A DNA stretch of 64,000 bases, taken from the NCBI RefSeq assembly GCF_011064615.1, contig NZ_JAALJH010000016.1, positions 57,080 through 121,079 of the forward strand. Reading direction: 5' to 3'. The stretch comes from Aquisphaera insulae. Lineage in GTDB: Bacteria > Planctomycetota > Planctomycetia > Isosphaerales > Isosphaeraceae. A program made the position numbers and the translations under genes. The notes below the pieces were generated by a model, which was not told the origin of the DNA, searched no databases, and saw nothing but the letters and a program-made list of their open reading frames with translations. Of this stretch, positions 43,962-52,820 are shown one piece after another (the stretch's first letter is position 1; each line of letters opens with the position of its first letter).

Positions 43962-44222
43962 ATGGCCGACCACACGCCCTACCAGAAGAAGATCATCGAT
44001 CGCTACTACAGGAACTTCGACGCGATCAAACACCAGCAGCTCTCCGAACTCGCGACCGAGCTCTACCTCGCCGAGGGGAAGAAGAAGGATCGCCTCTGGC
44101 AGCGCGTCGAGGAGAGCCTGAGGAAGCTCGAATTCCCCGAGTCCCGGATCGCCCACCTCATGCAGGCCCGCGATCCATCGTTGCTCGTCGGCATCCTCGC
44201 CGAGTTGGATCGTCATTCCTGA
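43962..44222 (+). CDS. Small conserved-looking hypothetical, 86 aa
   Basis: An 86-residue charged helical protein. It starts MADHTPYQKKIIDRYYRNFD and contains long helices rich in Lys, Arg and Glu; no Cys, no signal, no membrane segment. The composition and clean start (GGAGGCATCC before the ATG) suggest a real gene. No family recognised. The convergent or neighbouring context gives no clue. Confidence 0.7.
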   Translation: MADHTPYQKKIIDRYYRNFDAIKHQQLSELATELYLAEGKKKDRLWQRVEESLRKLEFPESRIAHLMQARDPSLLVGILAELDRHS

Positions 44223-44735
44223 AGCCGAGTGAGGCGCGATTTATATCCATTCGTGTCCATTCGTCGCGGCATGGTCGATGGCTTGAGCGGGATCATTCCA
44301 GCCCCCTCGCGCCCATGCAGCGTCCCGCGCCGATCCCGAGGCTCCCTGATCGAATTCGGCTGATCCGTTTCGTCGGCCGTATCACGCGCATGCCTCCTCA
44401 TCGAGAACAGGCCACCAACGGCCATCTGCGCCATCAAGGGCGGGGTTTCTATCACGTCGGCACCCTGGCCATATCAGGCCGTACAGCCCTGGTTATGCTC
44501 ATTTCTGCCGATCGTGCGCCCTTCTTTCTCCGTTGAGCCGGCGAGAAGGACTCGATCCAACGCCTTTTTTTTCCAGAGATGTTCGGTTGACCGCCAATCA
44601 AGCGTTTCGTACATTCGAGATGGCGAGGGTGCCCGCTTTTTGTGACCGGATGAACGATGGCGAACGGTCGTTCGTTGCCATCCAGCTCCGTCGTCTTTCG
44701 GACCTGTCATGACACTCAACGGTGAGACTGGTACC
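44223..44735. other. Intergenic region upstream of the XRE gene
   Basis: About 510 bases. The left half is GC-rich with no domain-bearing frame; the right part (about 44520-44700) falls in GC and probably contains the XRE promoter. I see no tRNA, repeat or hairpin I would support. Confidence 0.4.
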
Positions 44736-45299
44736 ATGACGTCATTGGCCCAGCGCGTGCGAGACCTGCGTTACTCCAAGGGGTGGGGACCGGATGAGCT
44801 GGCGAACCGGGCGGAGATCTCCCGGACCGCCCTCTACCAGATCGAGAGCGGCAAGACGGGGTTGCCCCGGGCGGGAACGCTCCGGAGGATCGCCGTCGCC
44901 CTGGATGTCCCCATGGATGAACTCCTCGCCGAAGGCCCGGCGGTGGCGACCGCCGGCGTCAGGACGGCGGCCGTGCAGATGGCAAACTCCGCGAGGGCGG
45001 AGGAACTGGAGAACTGGATCGCCGCCGAGGGGGCCTCTCTGACCGCCTCCGCGGGGGGCTACTACAACGCAGCCGGAAACTCGGCGGCGTTCCTCGACGA
45101 GCTCCGGGGCGATATGGGGCGACTGGATCCGGATCTTTCTCGCCGGACCACGACCCGCGGGTATGATCCGCTCCTGATGCGAGAAGGGGAGCTCATGTCC
45201 AAGCTCCACGACCTGCTCCATTCGAGGATGGGGAACGGCGTCGCGCGGATCCTCGACGACCTGCACGTCATGATCCAGCGGAACCGCAACGGAAGTTGA
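44736..45299 (+). CDS. XRE-family transcriptional regulator
   Basis: A 187-residue DNA-binding protein. An HTH_XRE domain fills about residues 1-65 (LAQRVRDLRYSKGW, ELANRAEISRTALYQIESGK, LRRIAVALDVPMDELL). The remaining 120 residues are helical, with a ARAEELENWIAAEG segment, and have no recognised ligand domain. A start at 44709, nine codons upstream, is possible, but GGTGAG at suitable distance favours 44736. The target is unknown; the next gene on the strand encodes a small secreted protein. Confidence 0.85.
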   Translation: MTSLAQRVRDLRYSKGWGPDELANRAEISRTALYQIESGKTGLPRAGTLRRIAVALDVPMDELLAEGPAVATAGVRTAAVQMANSARAEELENWIAAEGASLTASAGGYYNAAGNSAAFLDELRGDMGRLDPDLSRRTTTRGYDPLLMREGELMSKLHDLLHSRMGNGVARILDDLHVMIQRNRNGS

Positions 45300-45414
45300 C
45301 GAGAATTCCCGCCCGGTCCCGGATTGTCGGGTAGATTTCCTCAAGGATCTTCGGTGTGAGGACGACAGAGGTCACCTCCACCCCTCCATGAGCTTGCATC
45401 CTTGAGGCCGCACC

Positions 45415-45924
45415 ATGCGAATTCCTGCCCCGCCCGGGATCGGACCGGGTCGTCTCGCGATCACCCTGATAGCCCTGGCCATGTCGGCGGGCACGGCCCA
45501 CGGTCAGCAACCGGGCGGGCCGCGGCCCGTACGCGCCCCCGTCCCGACTTACACCGCCGCCCCGGCCTGCCAGCCTTGCGAGCCGGCGGCGTTGGGGACA
45601 TTCGAGCCGACGCCCTACCTGATGGTCCGCGGCAACTGGCCCGCCGGCGGCGGCTATTCGCCGCTCGGTCTGGCCGGGGACCAGTCGATGAGCCTGTACG
45701 GGCCGTTGTCTCCGCTCCGTTCCACCTCCGCCCCCATCACGACCTATACGAGAGGCTACGACGGCCGGGTGTATGCGTCTCGGGCGACCTCGAGCTCCAC
45801 CCCGAACCTGCCGGGTGTCTCTCCGGTCGTCTATCCCACGCAGGGGAGTTACTACTACGGACCCAGGGTGGATCGGAGCAATCCGGCCTGGTCGAGCGGC
45901 ATGCACTGGATCGACCAGAGATGA
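45415..45924 (+). CDS. Small secreted hypothetical, 169 aa
   Basis: A 169-residue exported protein with a signal peptide (LAITLIALAMSAGTAHGQ, cleaved near residue 31). The mature part is rich in Pro, Gly, Ser, Tyr, with a CQPCEP pair and tyrosine-rich ending (GSYYYGPRVDR). It looks unstructured and may be a wall-associated protein; no function is apparent. It follows the XRE gene by 115 bases on the same strand. Confidence 0.72.
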   Translation: MRIPAPPGIGPGRLAITLIALAMSAGTAHGQQPGGPRPVRAPVPTYTAAPACQPCEPAALGTFEPTPYLMVRGNWPAGGGYSPLGLAGDQSMSLYGPLSPLRSTSAPITTYTRGYDGRVYASRATSSSTPNLPGVSPVVYPTQGSYYYGPRVDRSNPAWSSGMHWIDQR

Positions 45925-46073
45925 CGGAGGCACCCCCGCGCAGCGATCTCCGGGCCCCCGAATCTCGAGCCGTCTTGCGGACCTGGTTCGCCGGCACCGC
46001 AGGGTCCGGGAAGCGATTCCCGGGCTCACTCACGACTGCGGATGATTCGGCAGCCTCGCCGAAGCGAGGAAAG

Positions 46074-46162
46074 CGGAGAGGGGGGGATTCGAACCCCCGA
46101 GACCCCTTGCGGAGTCTAACGGTTTAGCAAACCGTCGCTATCGACCACTCAGCCACCTCTCC
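46074..46162 (-). tRNA. tRNA-Ser, anticodon GCU
   Basis: The minus strand folds as a class II tRNA. The 7-base acceptor stem GGAGAGG pairs with CCTCTCC, with discriminator G at 46074. The anticodon loop is TTGCTAA, giving anticodon GCT (reads AGC and AGU). A long variable arm (GACTCC with GGGGTC) is typical of serine tRNAs, and the T-arm is GGTTCGAATCC. The CCA end is not encoded. Confidence 0.97.
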
Positions 46163-46350
46163 TTGATCTCGGCGAGGACGCCGGACCCGGGCGGGAGTTG
46201 TTCGTCACGAAGAGGATACCAGGCGGGCACGGTGGGAGTCAACCGAGGGTGGCCGGCGTCGAGTCGAGCGTGAGGAGAATCCCCCACGCTCGTCGCGACC
46301 GAACTCCGACCCCGACTCAGGCTCGCCGGAGTCGGCGTGCGGAGTCGCCC

Positions 46351-46704
46351 TCACTCGGACTTCTTCTTGGCCGCATACTCGATCTTCGAGGCGACGCCGT
46401 CCTCGTGGGTGATCTTGGCGGAAATCCCCTTCTGCCCATTGTCCTGCACCTTCTCGAGCCGCTCCTTGAGCTTGGCGACGTCGACCTTGCGGGCCCCCTT
46501 CTTGCTGATCTGCTCGGTCTTGTCGTTGACCTTGATCTTCACCTCCTTGTCGGAGTCCTTGGGGACGACCGTGAGGATCTTGGCGTCGGTGTCGACCTTG
46601 GTGATCGTGCCCAGGAGCTCGTCGGCGAGGACCGCGCCGGTGACGAACAGAATCCCGGCAAGGCCGGCGCTCAGCATCAGGATCAGGCCGCGGCGAGACT
46701 GCAT
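46351..46704 (-). CDS. Small secreted protein, 117 aa
   Basis: A 117-residue exported protein. A signal peptide (LILMLSAGLAGILFVTGAVLA) ends near residue 27, and the mature part is a small beta-rich lysine-rich domain (LLGTITKVDTDAKILTVVPKD). ATG 46704 is chosen; a longer frame would hide the signal. Function is unknown. It is divergent from the DUF1080 gene, with about 320 bases between them that probably hold both promoters. Confidence 0.75.
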   Translation of the reverse strand: MQSRRGLILMLSAGLAGILFVTGAVLADELLGTITKVDTDAKILTVVPKDSDKEVKIKVNDKTEQISKKGARKVDVAKLKERLEKVQDNGQKGISAKITHEDGVASKIEYAAKKKSE

Positions 46705-47024
46705 GGAAAACTCTCCTTCAGGCTCTTTCGGTCGTCCCGGCCGCGAGCGACGGTGACCCTGACACAGGGCCGACCGACCGTCGAACTCGCACGGTGCCGG
46801 AGACGGCTCAACTCGGGTAGGCGACAAATCGGGCGGGCCCGGCCGGCCCATCGGGACCGCGGGCCAACCTCCCCCGATCTTGGAGCCTCCGCGCGGCCGT
46901 TGCAAGCGGGGAGCGGCCCGGGCCGGGGTGCGTACTCGCCCGGGGACGTCCCTCGCGGTATAACCACTCCGAGGTCGCGCCGGCGCAGCACCAGCGATCG
47001 CCATCTTCTCGAAAGGATATGAGC

Positions 47025-47771
47025 ATGCATGTTTCACGGTTTCGGACCATTCTCCTCGGGCTGATCGCGGGGCTTGCGGTGACGGCCGCGCCCCCCGGAT
47101 CGTCCGCCCTCGACGGCCCGGAGTCGCCCCCCCCGGCCCTCATCGACGGCCAGGGGCCGGGCTGGCGGCCGCTCGCCGCCGAGGACTTCACGGACGTCAA
47201 CCTCGGGCCCGAAGCCTGGACCTGGAAGGAGGGACTCGGTCACTGCAAGGGGACCCCCGTGGGCGTCATCCGGACCCGCAAGCCGGTCACGAACTTCGAG
47301 CTCGTGGCGCGATGGCGGCACCTGGCGCCGGGCGGGAATTCGGGCATCTTCGTCTGGGCCCCGGAGAAGGCTCTCGAGGGCCTGAAGCCGGGCCACCTGC
47401 CGCCGGGCGGCATCGAGGTCCAGGTGCTCGATCATGGGTATGCCGACCAGTACCAGAAGGAGACCGGCAAGAAGCCCGACTGGTTCACGACCAACGGCGA
47501 CGTCTTCCCCGTGGGCAGCTCCCGGATGAAGCCCTTCCCACCACTCTCTCCCGACGGCTCGCGCAGCTTCCCCCGCGAGAACCGGTCGAAGGGGGTCGGC
47601 GAGTGGAACCACTATTACGTCCGGGGGATCAACGGCGAGATCCGCCTCTGGGTCAACGGCAAGGAGGTCTCCGGAGGGAACCACTGCGAGCCCGCCAGCG
47701 GGTATCTCTGCCTGGAGTCCGAGGGCTCTCCCGTCGAGTTCAAGGACATTCGTATTCGTGAGCTGCCGTAA
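47025..47771 (+). CDS. Secreted DUF1080 (3-keto-disaccharide hydrolase-like) protein
   Basis: A 248-residue exported protein of the DUF1080/3-keto-disaccharide hydrolase family, a LamG-like jelly-roll domain abundant in planctomycetes and thought to act on polysaccharides. Signature segments are NFELVARWRHLAPGGNSGIFVW, GIEVQVLDHGY and KDIRIRELP at the end, with a signal peptide in the first 30 residues. The start at 47025 is chosen because AAAGGA lies 7 bases upstream; an in-frame ATG two codons earlier has too short a gap. The interval 46705-47024 contains no gene. Confidence 0.92.
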   Translation: MHVSRFRTILLGLIAGLAVTAAPPGSSALDGPESPPPALIDGQGPGWRPLAAEDFTDVNLGPEAWTWKEGLGHCKGTPVGVIRTRKPVTNFELVARWRHLAPGGNSGIFVWAPEKALEGLKPGHLPPGGIEVQVLDHGYADQYQKETGKKPDWFTTNGDVFPVGSSRMKPFPPLSPDGSRSFPRENRSKGVGEWNHYYVRGINGEIRLWVNGKEVSGGNHCEPASGYLCLESEGSPVEFKDIRIRELP

Positions 47772-47812
47772 ATCCCAGGGCCATGACACCCGCGACGCGG
47801 CGAGGAGCTGGC

Positions 47813-48940
47813 TCAGCGGCTCGCCGCGATCGAGTCGCGGAACCGCGCCAGGCTGAAGGCGAAGAACGCCGCGCCGATCCCCGCGACCGCGAGGAATTCC
47901 GGCCAGACCGACCCGATCCCGGCCCCCCGGCAGATGATCGCCTGCGAGAAGCTCACGAAGTGCCGCGACGGCAGGAAGAGCGTCAGCCGCTGGAGCCAGG
48001 GCGGCTGGCTCTCCACCGGCGTCTGCCCGCCGGAGAGGAGCTGGAGCACCATCAGCACCAGGATGATCAGCAGCGCGAACTGCGCCATGCTCCGCGCGAT
48101 CGTGCCCAGGAAGATCCCCAGCGCGGTCGCGAAGAAGAGGTACAGCACCACGCCGGAGAGGAAGAGCAGGGGGGAGCCGGCGATCGGTACGCTGAGCAGC
48201 ATCCGGACGACCAGGAACAGCGAGAGGCCGGTCGCCAGCAGCACGACCAGGGCATTGGACCAGACCTTCGCCAGCGCGATCTCGATCGACGAGAGGGGCA
48301 TCACCATCAGGTGCTCGAGCGTCCCGTGCTCCCGCTCGCGGATCAGGGCGGCGCCGGTGAGGATCGTCGTCAGCATCGTGATCTGGTTGATGATGGCCAC
48401 GATGCTGTTGAACCAGGAGGTCTCTCCGTTGGGGTTGAACGCCTTGCGGACGACCAGGGTCGGGATCGCCGCGGCCTCCGGGTCGGAGCGGCCCAGGAAC
48501 GTGGTGACCTGGTCGTTGATGATGTTCTGGATGTAGGAGGCGCCCACGCTGGCCTGGAGCATCGCGGTGGCGTCGATGTTCACCTGCAGCTCGGCGCGGC
48601 GGCCGGCGCGGAGATCCGCCTCGTACCGGGGCGGGACGGCCACCACGAACATGTACCGGCCCGCATCCATCGCCGCCGAGACCTCCTTCGCCTCGATCCG
48701 CTCGGGGTGTCGGAACCGCGGCGGGTAGAAGGCGCCGAAGAGGCGGCGCGAGAGCTCCGACCGGTCCTCGTCCACGAAGGCGATCGACGCGTTGGAAACC
48801 TCCGAGGACGTCCCGGTCGCCTGGGTGTACACGCTCGCCGTGAAGGCGTAGATCAGGAACACGAACATCACGGCGTCGCTCTGGAGGCTGCGCAGCTCCT
48901 TGATGCCGAGCCAGAGGATATTGAGGAGTGTCCTCGTCAT
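47813..48940 (-). CDS. ABC-2 type permease
   Basis: A 375-residue membrane protein, the last gene of a three-gene efflux operon. It has the ABC-2 fold: an N-terminal membrane segment (VMFVFLIYAFTASVYT), an extracytoplasmic domain (residues about 45-175), and five C-terminal membrane helices including MLTTILTGAALIREREHGTLEHL, the conserved element of the family. Its ATG overlaps the RbbA-like gene stop by four bases (ATGA), so translation is coupled. It likely forms the second half-channel with the permease domain fused to the RbbA-like protein. The exported compound is unknown. Confidence 0.93.
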   Translation of the reverse strand: MTRTLLNILWLGIKELRSLQSDAVMFVFLIYAFTASVYTQATGTSSEVSNASIAFVDEDRSELSRRLFGAFYPPRFRHPERIEAKEVSAAMDAGRYMFVVAVPPRYEADLRAGRRAELQVNIDATAMLQASVGASYIQNIINDQVTTFLGRSDPEAAAIPTLVVRKAFNPNGETSWFNSIVAIINQITMLTTILTGAALIREREHGTLEHLMVMPLSSIEIALAKVWSNALVVLLATGLSLFLVVRMLLSVPIAGSPLLFLSGVVLYLFFATALGIFLGTIARSMAQFALLIILVLMVLQLLSGGQTPVESQPPWLQRLTLFLPSRHFVSFSQAIICRGAGIGSVWPEFLAVAGIGAAFFAFSLARFRDSIAASR

Positions 48941-51693
48941 GGCTCCTGTCGCCTCAGGAGGGATGCCGCGACCAGGAGGAGGACGGGGATGAACGCGGCG
49001 ATGGCCGCGGCCTCGACCGCGAGCGCGCCGGCACCCAGGCCCTTGGTGAAGGCCCCGACGCTCGAGCGCATGTAGTAGGTCGTGGGCCAGAGGCTGCCGA
49101 CGATCCGGGCGCTCCCCTGGAGCGTGGAGACCGGCTGGAGCATCCCGGAGAACTGCATCGTCGGCACCATCGTGAGGATCGTCGTCACGAAGACGGCGGC
49201 GACCTGGCTCGTCGTGAAGCTCGAGACGAGCAGGCCGAGGCTGGTGGTCACCACGACGTACGCGAACGCGCAGACGGCCAGCATCGGCGCACTCCCCTTG
49301 ATCGGGATCCCGAAGACGACCAGCGCCATCGCCGTGAGGATCAGGAAGTTGACCATGCCGATCGCGACGTAGGGGAGCTGCTTGCCCAGCAGGAAATCGA
49401 GCCGGGAGGACGGCGTGACGTAGAAGTTGATCATCGTGCCCAGCTCCTTCTCGCGGACCACGCTCACCGCCATCAGCACGGCCGGGATCAGGATCAGGAG
49501 GAGCGCCGGCACGCTCGGGACGATCGCGTAGACGCTCTCGAAGGTCGGGTTGTAAGTGAACCGCGTCCGGATGTCCGAGGCGAATGAGTACGGCACATCC
49601 CCTCGCCGCTGGCGGATCTGGTCCGTGTAATAGACCTGGTTGACCCCCTCGGCATACTGCTTGATCGTCTCGGCGCGGAACGGATTGGCGCCGTCCACCA
49701 GGATGGAGGCCCCGAAATTCTGCCCGCGCTCGATGTTCCGCCCGAAACCCGGGGGGATCTCGAGGGCCATCGAGATGTCATTGGCGCGAAGTCGTTCGTT
49801 GGCGGAATCGGGGCTGGAGATCGGCTCTAGCTCCCGGAACGATCGCCGGGGGGCGCCGAACGCCTCGACGTAGCCCCGGCTCGCCGGGGTCCGGTCGCCG
49901 TCGAAGGCGGCGAAGCGGATGTTCTCGACGTCGGTCGTGATGCCGTAACCGAAGATGAGCATCAGCAACGCGGAGCCGACGAAGGCGAAGGCCAGCCGGA
50001 CCGGGTCGCGGACGATCTCGAGCATCTCGCGGTGGGCGTAGGCGAGCAGACGATTCGGGTTCACGATCCCGATCGAAGTCTCGCGGCCGTGGCCGTCGGA
50101 CGCGTCCGACGTGCCGAAGGCCGTCGCTTCGCGGGCCTCCTCCTTGACCTCGGCCTGGCCGATGGCCTCCGCGATGTAGGCGATGAAGGCGGTCTCCAGG
50201 TCGGGTGCCTTGCGGGCGTCGATCAGGGCCCGGGGGGCGTCGCAGGCGAGCACCTTGCCGGCGTGCATCAGCGAGATCCGGTCGCATCGCATCGCCTCGT
50301 TCATGAAGTGGGTGGAGACGAAGATCGTGATGCCGTCCTTGCGCGAGAGGTCGATCAGCATCTCCCAGAACTCGTCGCGGGCCACCGGATCCACGCCCGA
50401 GGTCGGCTCGTCGAGGATCAGCATCTCCGGCTGGTGGAGGACCGCGACCGCCAGCGAGAGCCGCTGCCGGAGCCCCAGCGGCAGGCCCTCGGAGTCGTGA
50501 TCCAGGTAGGGGCCGAGCCCGAACCGGCGGACCAGCTCGTCGATCCTGGGCCCGCGCGTCTCGTGCGGAAGGTGATACAACCGGGCGTGCAGGACCAGGT
50601 TCTCGCGGACCGTCAGCTCGCCGTAGAGCGAGAACGCCTGCGACATGTAGCCGACCCGGTTGCGGATCGCGATGCTGCCGGCCTCCACCGCCTCGCCGAA
50701 GAGCTTCGCCTCGCCTTCCGTCGGCGGCAGCAGCCCGGTGAGCATCTTCATGGTCGTGGACTTGCCGCAGCCGTTGGATCCGAGGAAGCCGAAGATCTCG
50801 CCGCGGGCGATCTCGAAGCTCACGTGATCCACGGCCGTGAAGCTCCCGAACCGCTTGGTCAGGCCCTTCGCCGTGATGGCCGGAGGTCCGGCCGGGTCGA
50901 CGCGGGGCGGGATCACCAGCTTACGGTCGGCCCCGCGCTTTTCCGGCGGCAGGAGCCGGACGAACGCGGCTTCCAGGTCCTCCGTCCCGGTCCGCTCCTG
51001 AAGTTCCGCGGGCGTGCCGGTCTCGAGCACGTGGCCGGCGTCCATCGCGATCGTCCAGGCGAACCGCTGGGCCTCGTCCATGTAGGCCGTGGACACCAGC
51101 ACGCTCATCCCCGGGCGGGATTCGCGGACCCGGTCGATGAGGTCCCAGAACTGCTGCCGGGACAGCGGGTCCACGCCCGTCGTCGGCTCGTCCAGGATCA
51201 GCAGGTCGGGGTCGTGAACCAGAGAGCAGCAGAGGCTCACCTTCTGCTTCATGCCGCCGGAGAGCTTGCCGGCCGGCCGGTCGGGGAACGGGTCGAGCCC
51301 CGTCGATTTCAGCAGGTTCGCGATCCGGTCGACCCGCTCCCCCTTCGACTGGCCGAAGAGGCGGGCGAAGAAGTCGATGTTCTCGAAGACGCTGAGCTCG
51401 CCGTAGAGGTTCTTCCCCAGCCCTTGCGGCATGTACGCGATCCGGGGGCAGACCCTGGCGCGATGACGCGAGTCCGCCATCTCTCCCCCCAGGACATTCA
51501 CGGACCCAGTCTGGATCTTCCGCGAGCCCGCGATCACCCCCATGAGCGTGGACTTGCCCACGCCGTCGGGGCCGATCAGCCCGACCATCCGGCCGGCCGG
51601 GATGTCCAGATCCAGGCCGTCCACGGCCAGCGTCTTGCCGTAGCGCTGGGTCAGGCCGCGGATCGAGACGACGGCGGCATCGGAGGCGCTCAT
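48937..51693 (-). CDS. RbbA-like protein: double ABC ATPase fused to permease
   Basis: A 918-residue fusion. The first ATPase has Walker A GPDGVGKST (41-49) and signature LSGGMKQK; the second has GSNGCGKST and a degenerate signature LPLGLRQRLSLA, as in RbbA/YhiH proteins. Residues about 560-918 are an ABC-2 permease, with an extracytoplasmic domain and five C-terminal helices. This layout (two ATPases plus one permease) powers export together with the next gene product. ATGA overlaps link it to the HlyD gene upstream and the permease gene downstream. An open frame continues upstream of the start at 51693 through the HlyD gene, which I treat as chance. Confidence 0.94.
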   Translation of the reverse strand: MSASDAAVVSIRGLTQRYGKTLAVDGLDLDIPAGRMVGLIGPDGVGKSTLMGVIAGSRKIQTGSVNVLGGEMADSRHRARVCPRIAYMPQGLGKNLYGELSVFENIDFFARLFGQSKGERVDRIANLLKSTGLDPFPDRPAGKLSGGMKQKVSLCCSLVHDPDLLILDEPTTGVDPLSRQQFWDLIDRVRESRPGMSVLVSTAYMDEAQRFAWTIAMDAGHVLETGTPAELQERTGTEDLEAAFVRLLPPEKRGADRKLVIPPRVDPAGPPAITAKGLTKRFGSFTAVDHVSFEIARGEIFGFLGSNGCGKSTTMKMLTGLLPPTEGEAKLFGEAVEAGSIAIRNRVGYMSQAFSLYGELTVRENLVLHARLYHLPHETRGPRIDELVRRFGLGPYLDHDSEGLPLGLRQRLSLAVAVLHQPEMLILDEPTSGVDPVARDEFWEMLIDLSRKDGITIFVSTHFMNEAMRCDRISLMHAGKVLACDAPRALIDARKAPDLETAFIAYIAEAIGQAEVKEEAREATAFGTSDASDGHGRETSIGIVNPNRLLAYAHREMLEIVRDPVRLAFAFVGSALLMLIFGYGITTDVENIRFAAFDGDRTPASRGYVEAFGAPRRSFRELEPISSPDSANERLRANDISMALEIPPGFGRNIERGQNFGASILVDGANPFRAETIKQYAEGVNQVYYTDQIRQRRGDVPYSFASDIRTRFTYNPTFESVYAIVPSVPALLLILIPAVLMAVSVVREKELGTMINFYVTPSSRLDFLLGKQLPYVAIGMVNFLILTAMALVVFGIPIKGSAPMLAVCAFAYVVVTTSLGLLVSSFTTSQVAAVFVTTILTMVPTMQFSGMLQPVSTLQGSARIVGSLWPTTYYMRSSVGAFTKGLGAGALAVEAAAIAAFIPVLLLVAASLLRRQEP

Positions 51694-52820
51694 GACTTCG
51701 GTCCGCTCTTGACGTCCGGAGTGGGCGCCGGGCTTTCCTTCTTCGGTTCGTGGGCCCCCTTGGGAGCCTCCGCGACCGGGGGCTTCGCGGCCTCGACCTC
51801 CGGGTGCTTCGCCTCCTTCGAGGCCGCCAGCCGGGGCGGCATCGGCGTGTTGAGCCGATCCGGCCAGGAGACCGACTCGTCGAGCCGGACGTAGCCGACG
51901 CCGCGCACGCCCGTCTTGATCCGCTCGATGTAGGCGTCGACGACCTCCTCCGGGATCTTCAGCTTGACCCGGAACATCAGCTTGTCGCGCTCGCTGGGGG
52001 TCTCCACCTGCTTGGGGGTGAACTGCGACTCGGGCGATACGAACGAGACCTTCGCCGGGGCCGAGTACTGGGGGGCCACGTCGAGGACGATCTTGGCGTC
52101 GGCTCCGATGGGCACCAGCGCCGCCTCGCGCGACGGGAGATAGATCTCCATGTAGATGTCGCCGAGGTTGACCAGGGTCAGGACTTTGCCGCCGGACGCG
52201 AGCACCTCGCCGATCTCCGCGAGCTTGTAGAGGACCCGCCCGCGGACCGGCGAGCGGAGCGTCGAGTCGGCGATCTGGACCTCGAACCGGCTCACCTCCG
52301 CCAGGGCCTCCTCGATCGAATGCTGGGACGCGTTCACGCTCGCCTTGCGGGCATCGACGGTCGCCCGGGTGGCGTCGCGGCTGGAGCGGATCTTGTCCCA
52401 TTCCTCGCGCGAGATCGCGTTGCGACTGACGAGCACCTGCCCTCGCTGGTACTCGGCCTCGCTGAAGCGGAGGTTGCTCTCCCCCTCGATCAGGTCGGCC
52501 TTCGCCTTGGCCAGCGACTCCTCGGCCCGGGAGACCTGCGCCCTGGCGCCGGCGAGCTGGGCCTCGATCTCCCTGGTATCGATCCGGGCCAGGATCTGAT
52601 CGGGCCGGACCAGGTCCCCCTCGTTGACCAGGAGCTGGACCAAACGACCCGGATACTTGGCCGTGATGTCGACCTGGATGGACTCGATCCGCCCGTTGCC
52701 GGCGGCGATCCCCTTCGGCAACGGCGGCGTCTGATGCGCCACCCACGCTCGCCACGCGGCGATCACCGCCGCAGCCAGGACCGCGCCCAGGAGGACTCGT
52801 CTCAACTTCGACTGTTGCAT
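51690..52820 (-). CDS. HlyD-family membrane-fusion/adaptor protein
   Basis: A 376-residue periplasmic adaptor. A membrane anchor lies at about residues 7-26 (LRRVLLGAVLAAAVIAA), followed by the lipoyl-like half (GNGRIESIQVDITAKYPG), a coiled-coil hairpin (residues about 80-180, Ala/Glu-rich), the second lipoyl half (SPVRGRVLYKLAEIGEVL), and a beta-barrel domain. The last 40 residues are Pro/Lys-rich. It is the first gene of the efflux operon and would link inner-membrane pump to the outer membrane. The start at 52820 (MQQSKLRR) places the membrane segment correctly. Its stop overlaps the start of the RbbA-like gene (ATGA). Confidence 0.93.
   Translation of the reverse strand: MQQSKLRRVLLGAVLAAAVIAAWRAWVAHQTPPLPKGIAAGNGRIESIQVDITAKYPGRLVQLLVNEGDLVRPDQILARIDTREIEAQLAGARAQVSRAEESLAKAKADLIEGESNLRFSEAEYQRGQVLVSRNAISREEWDKIRSSRDATRATVDARKASVNASQHSIEEALAEVSRFEVQIADSTLRSPVRGRVLYKLAEIGEVLASGGKVLTLVNLGDIYMEIYLPSREAALVPIGADAKIVLDVAPQYSAPAKVSFVSPESQFTPKQVETPSERDKLMFRVKLKIPEEVVDAYIERIKTGVRGVGYVRLDESVSWPDRLNTPMPPRLAASKEAKHPEVEAAKPPVAEAPKGAHEPKKESPAPTPDVKSGPKS

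Noticed and set aside
42279..44216. 645-codon minus-strand frame
   Set aside because: Antisense of the RQLLS-motif surface protein and the small gene after it; composition typical of shadow frames.
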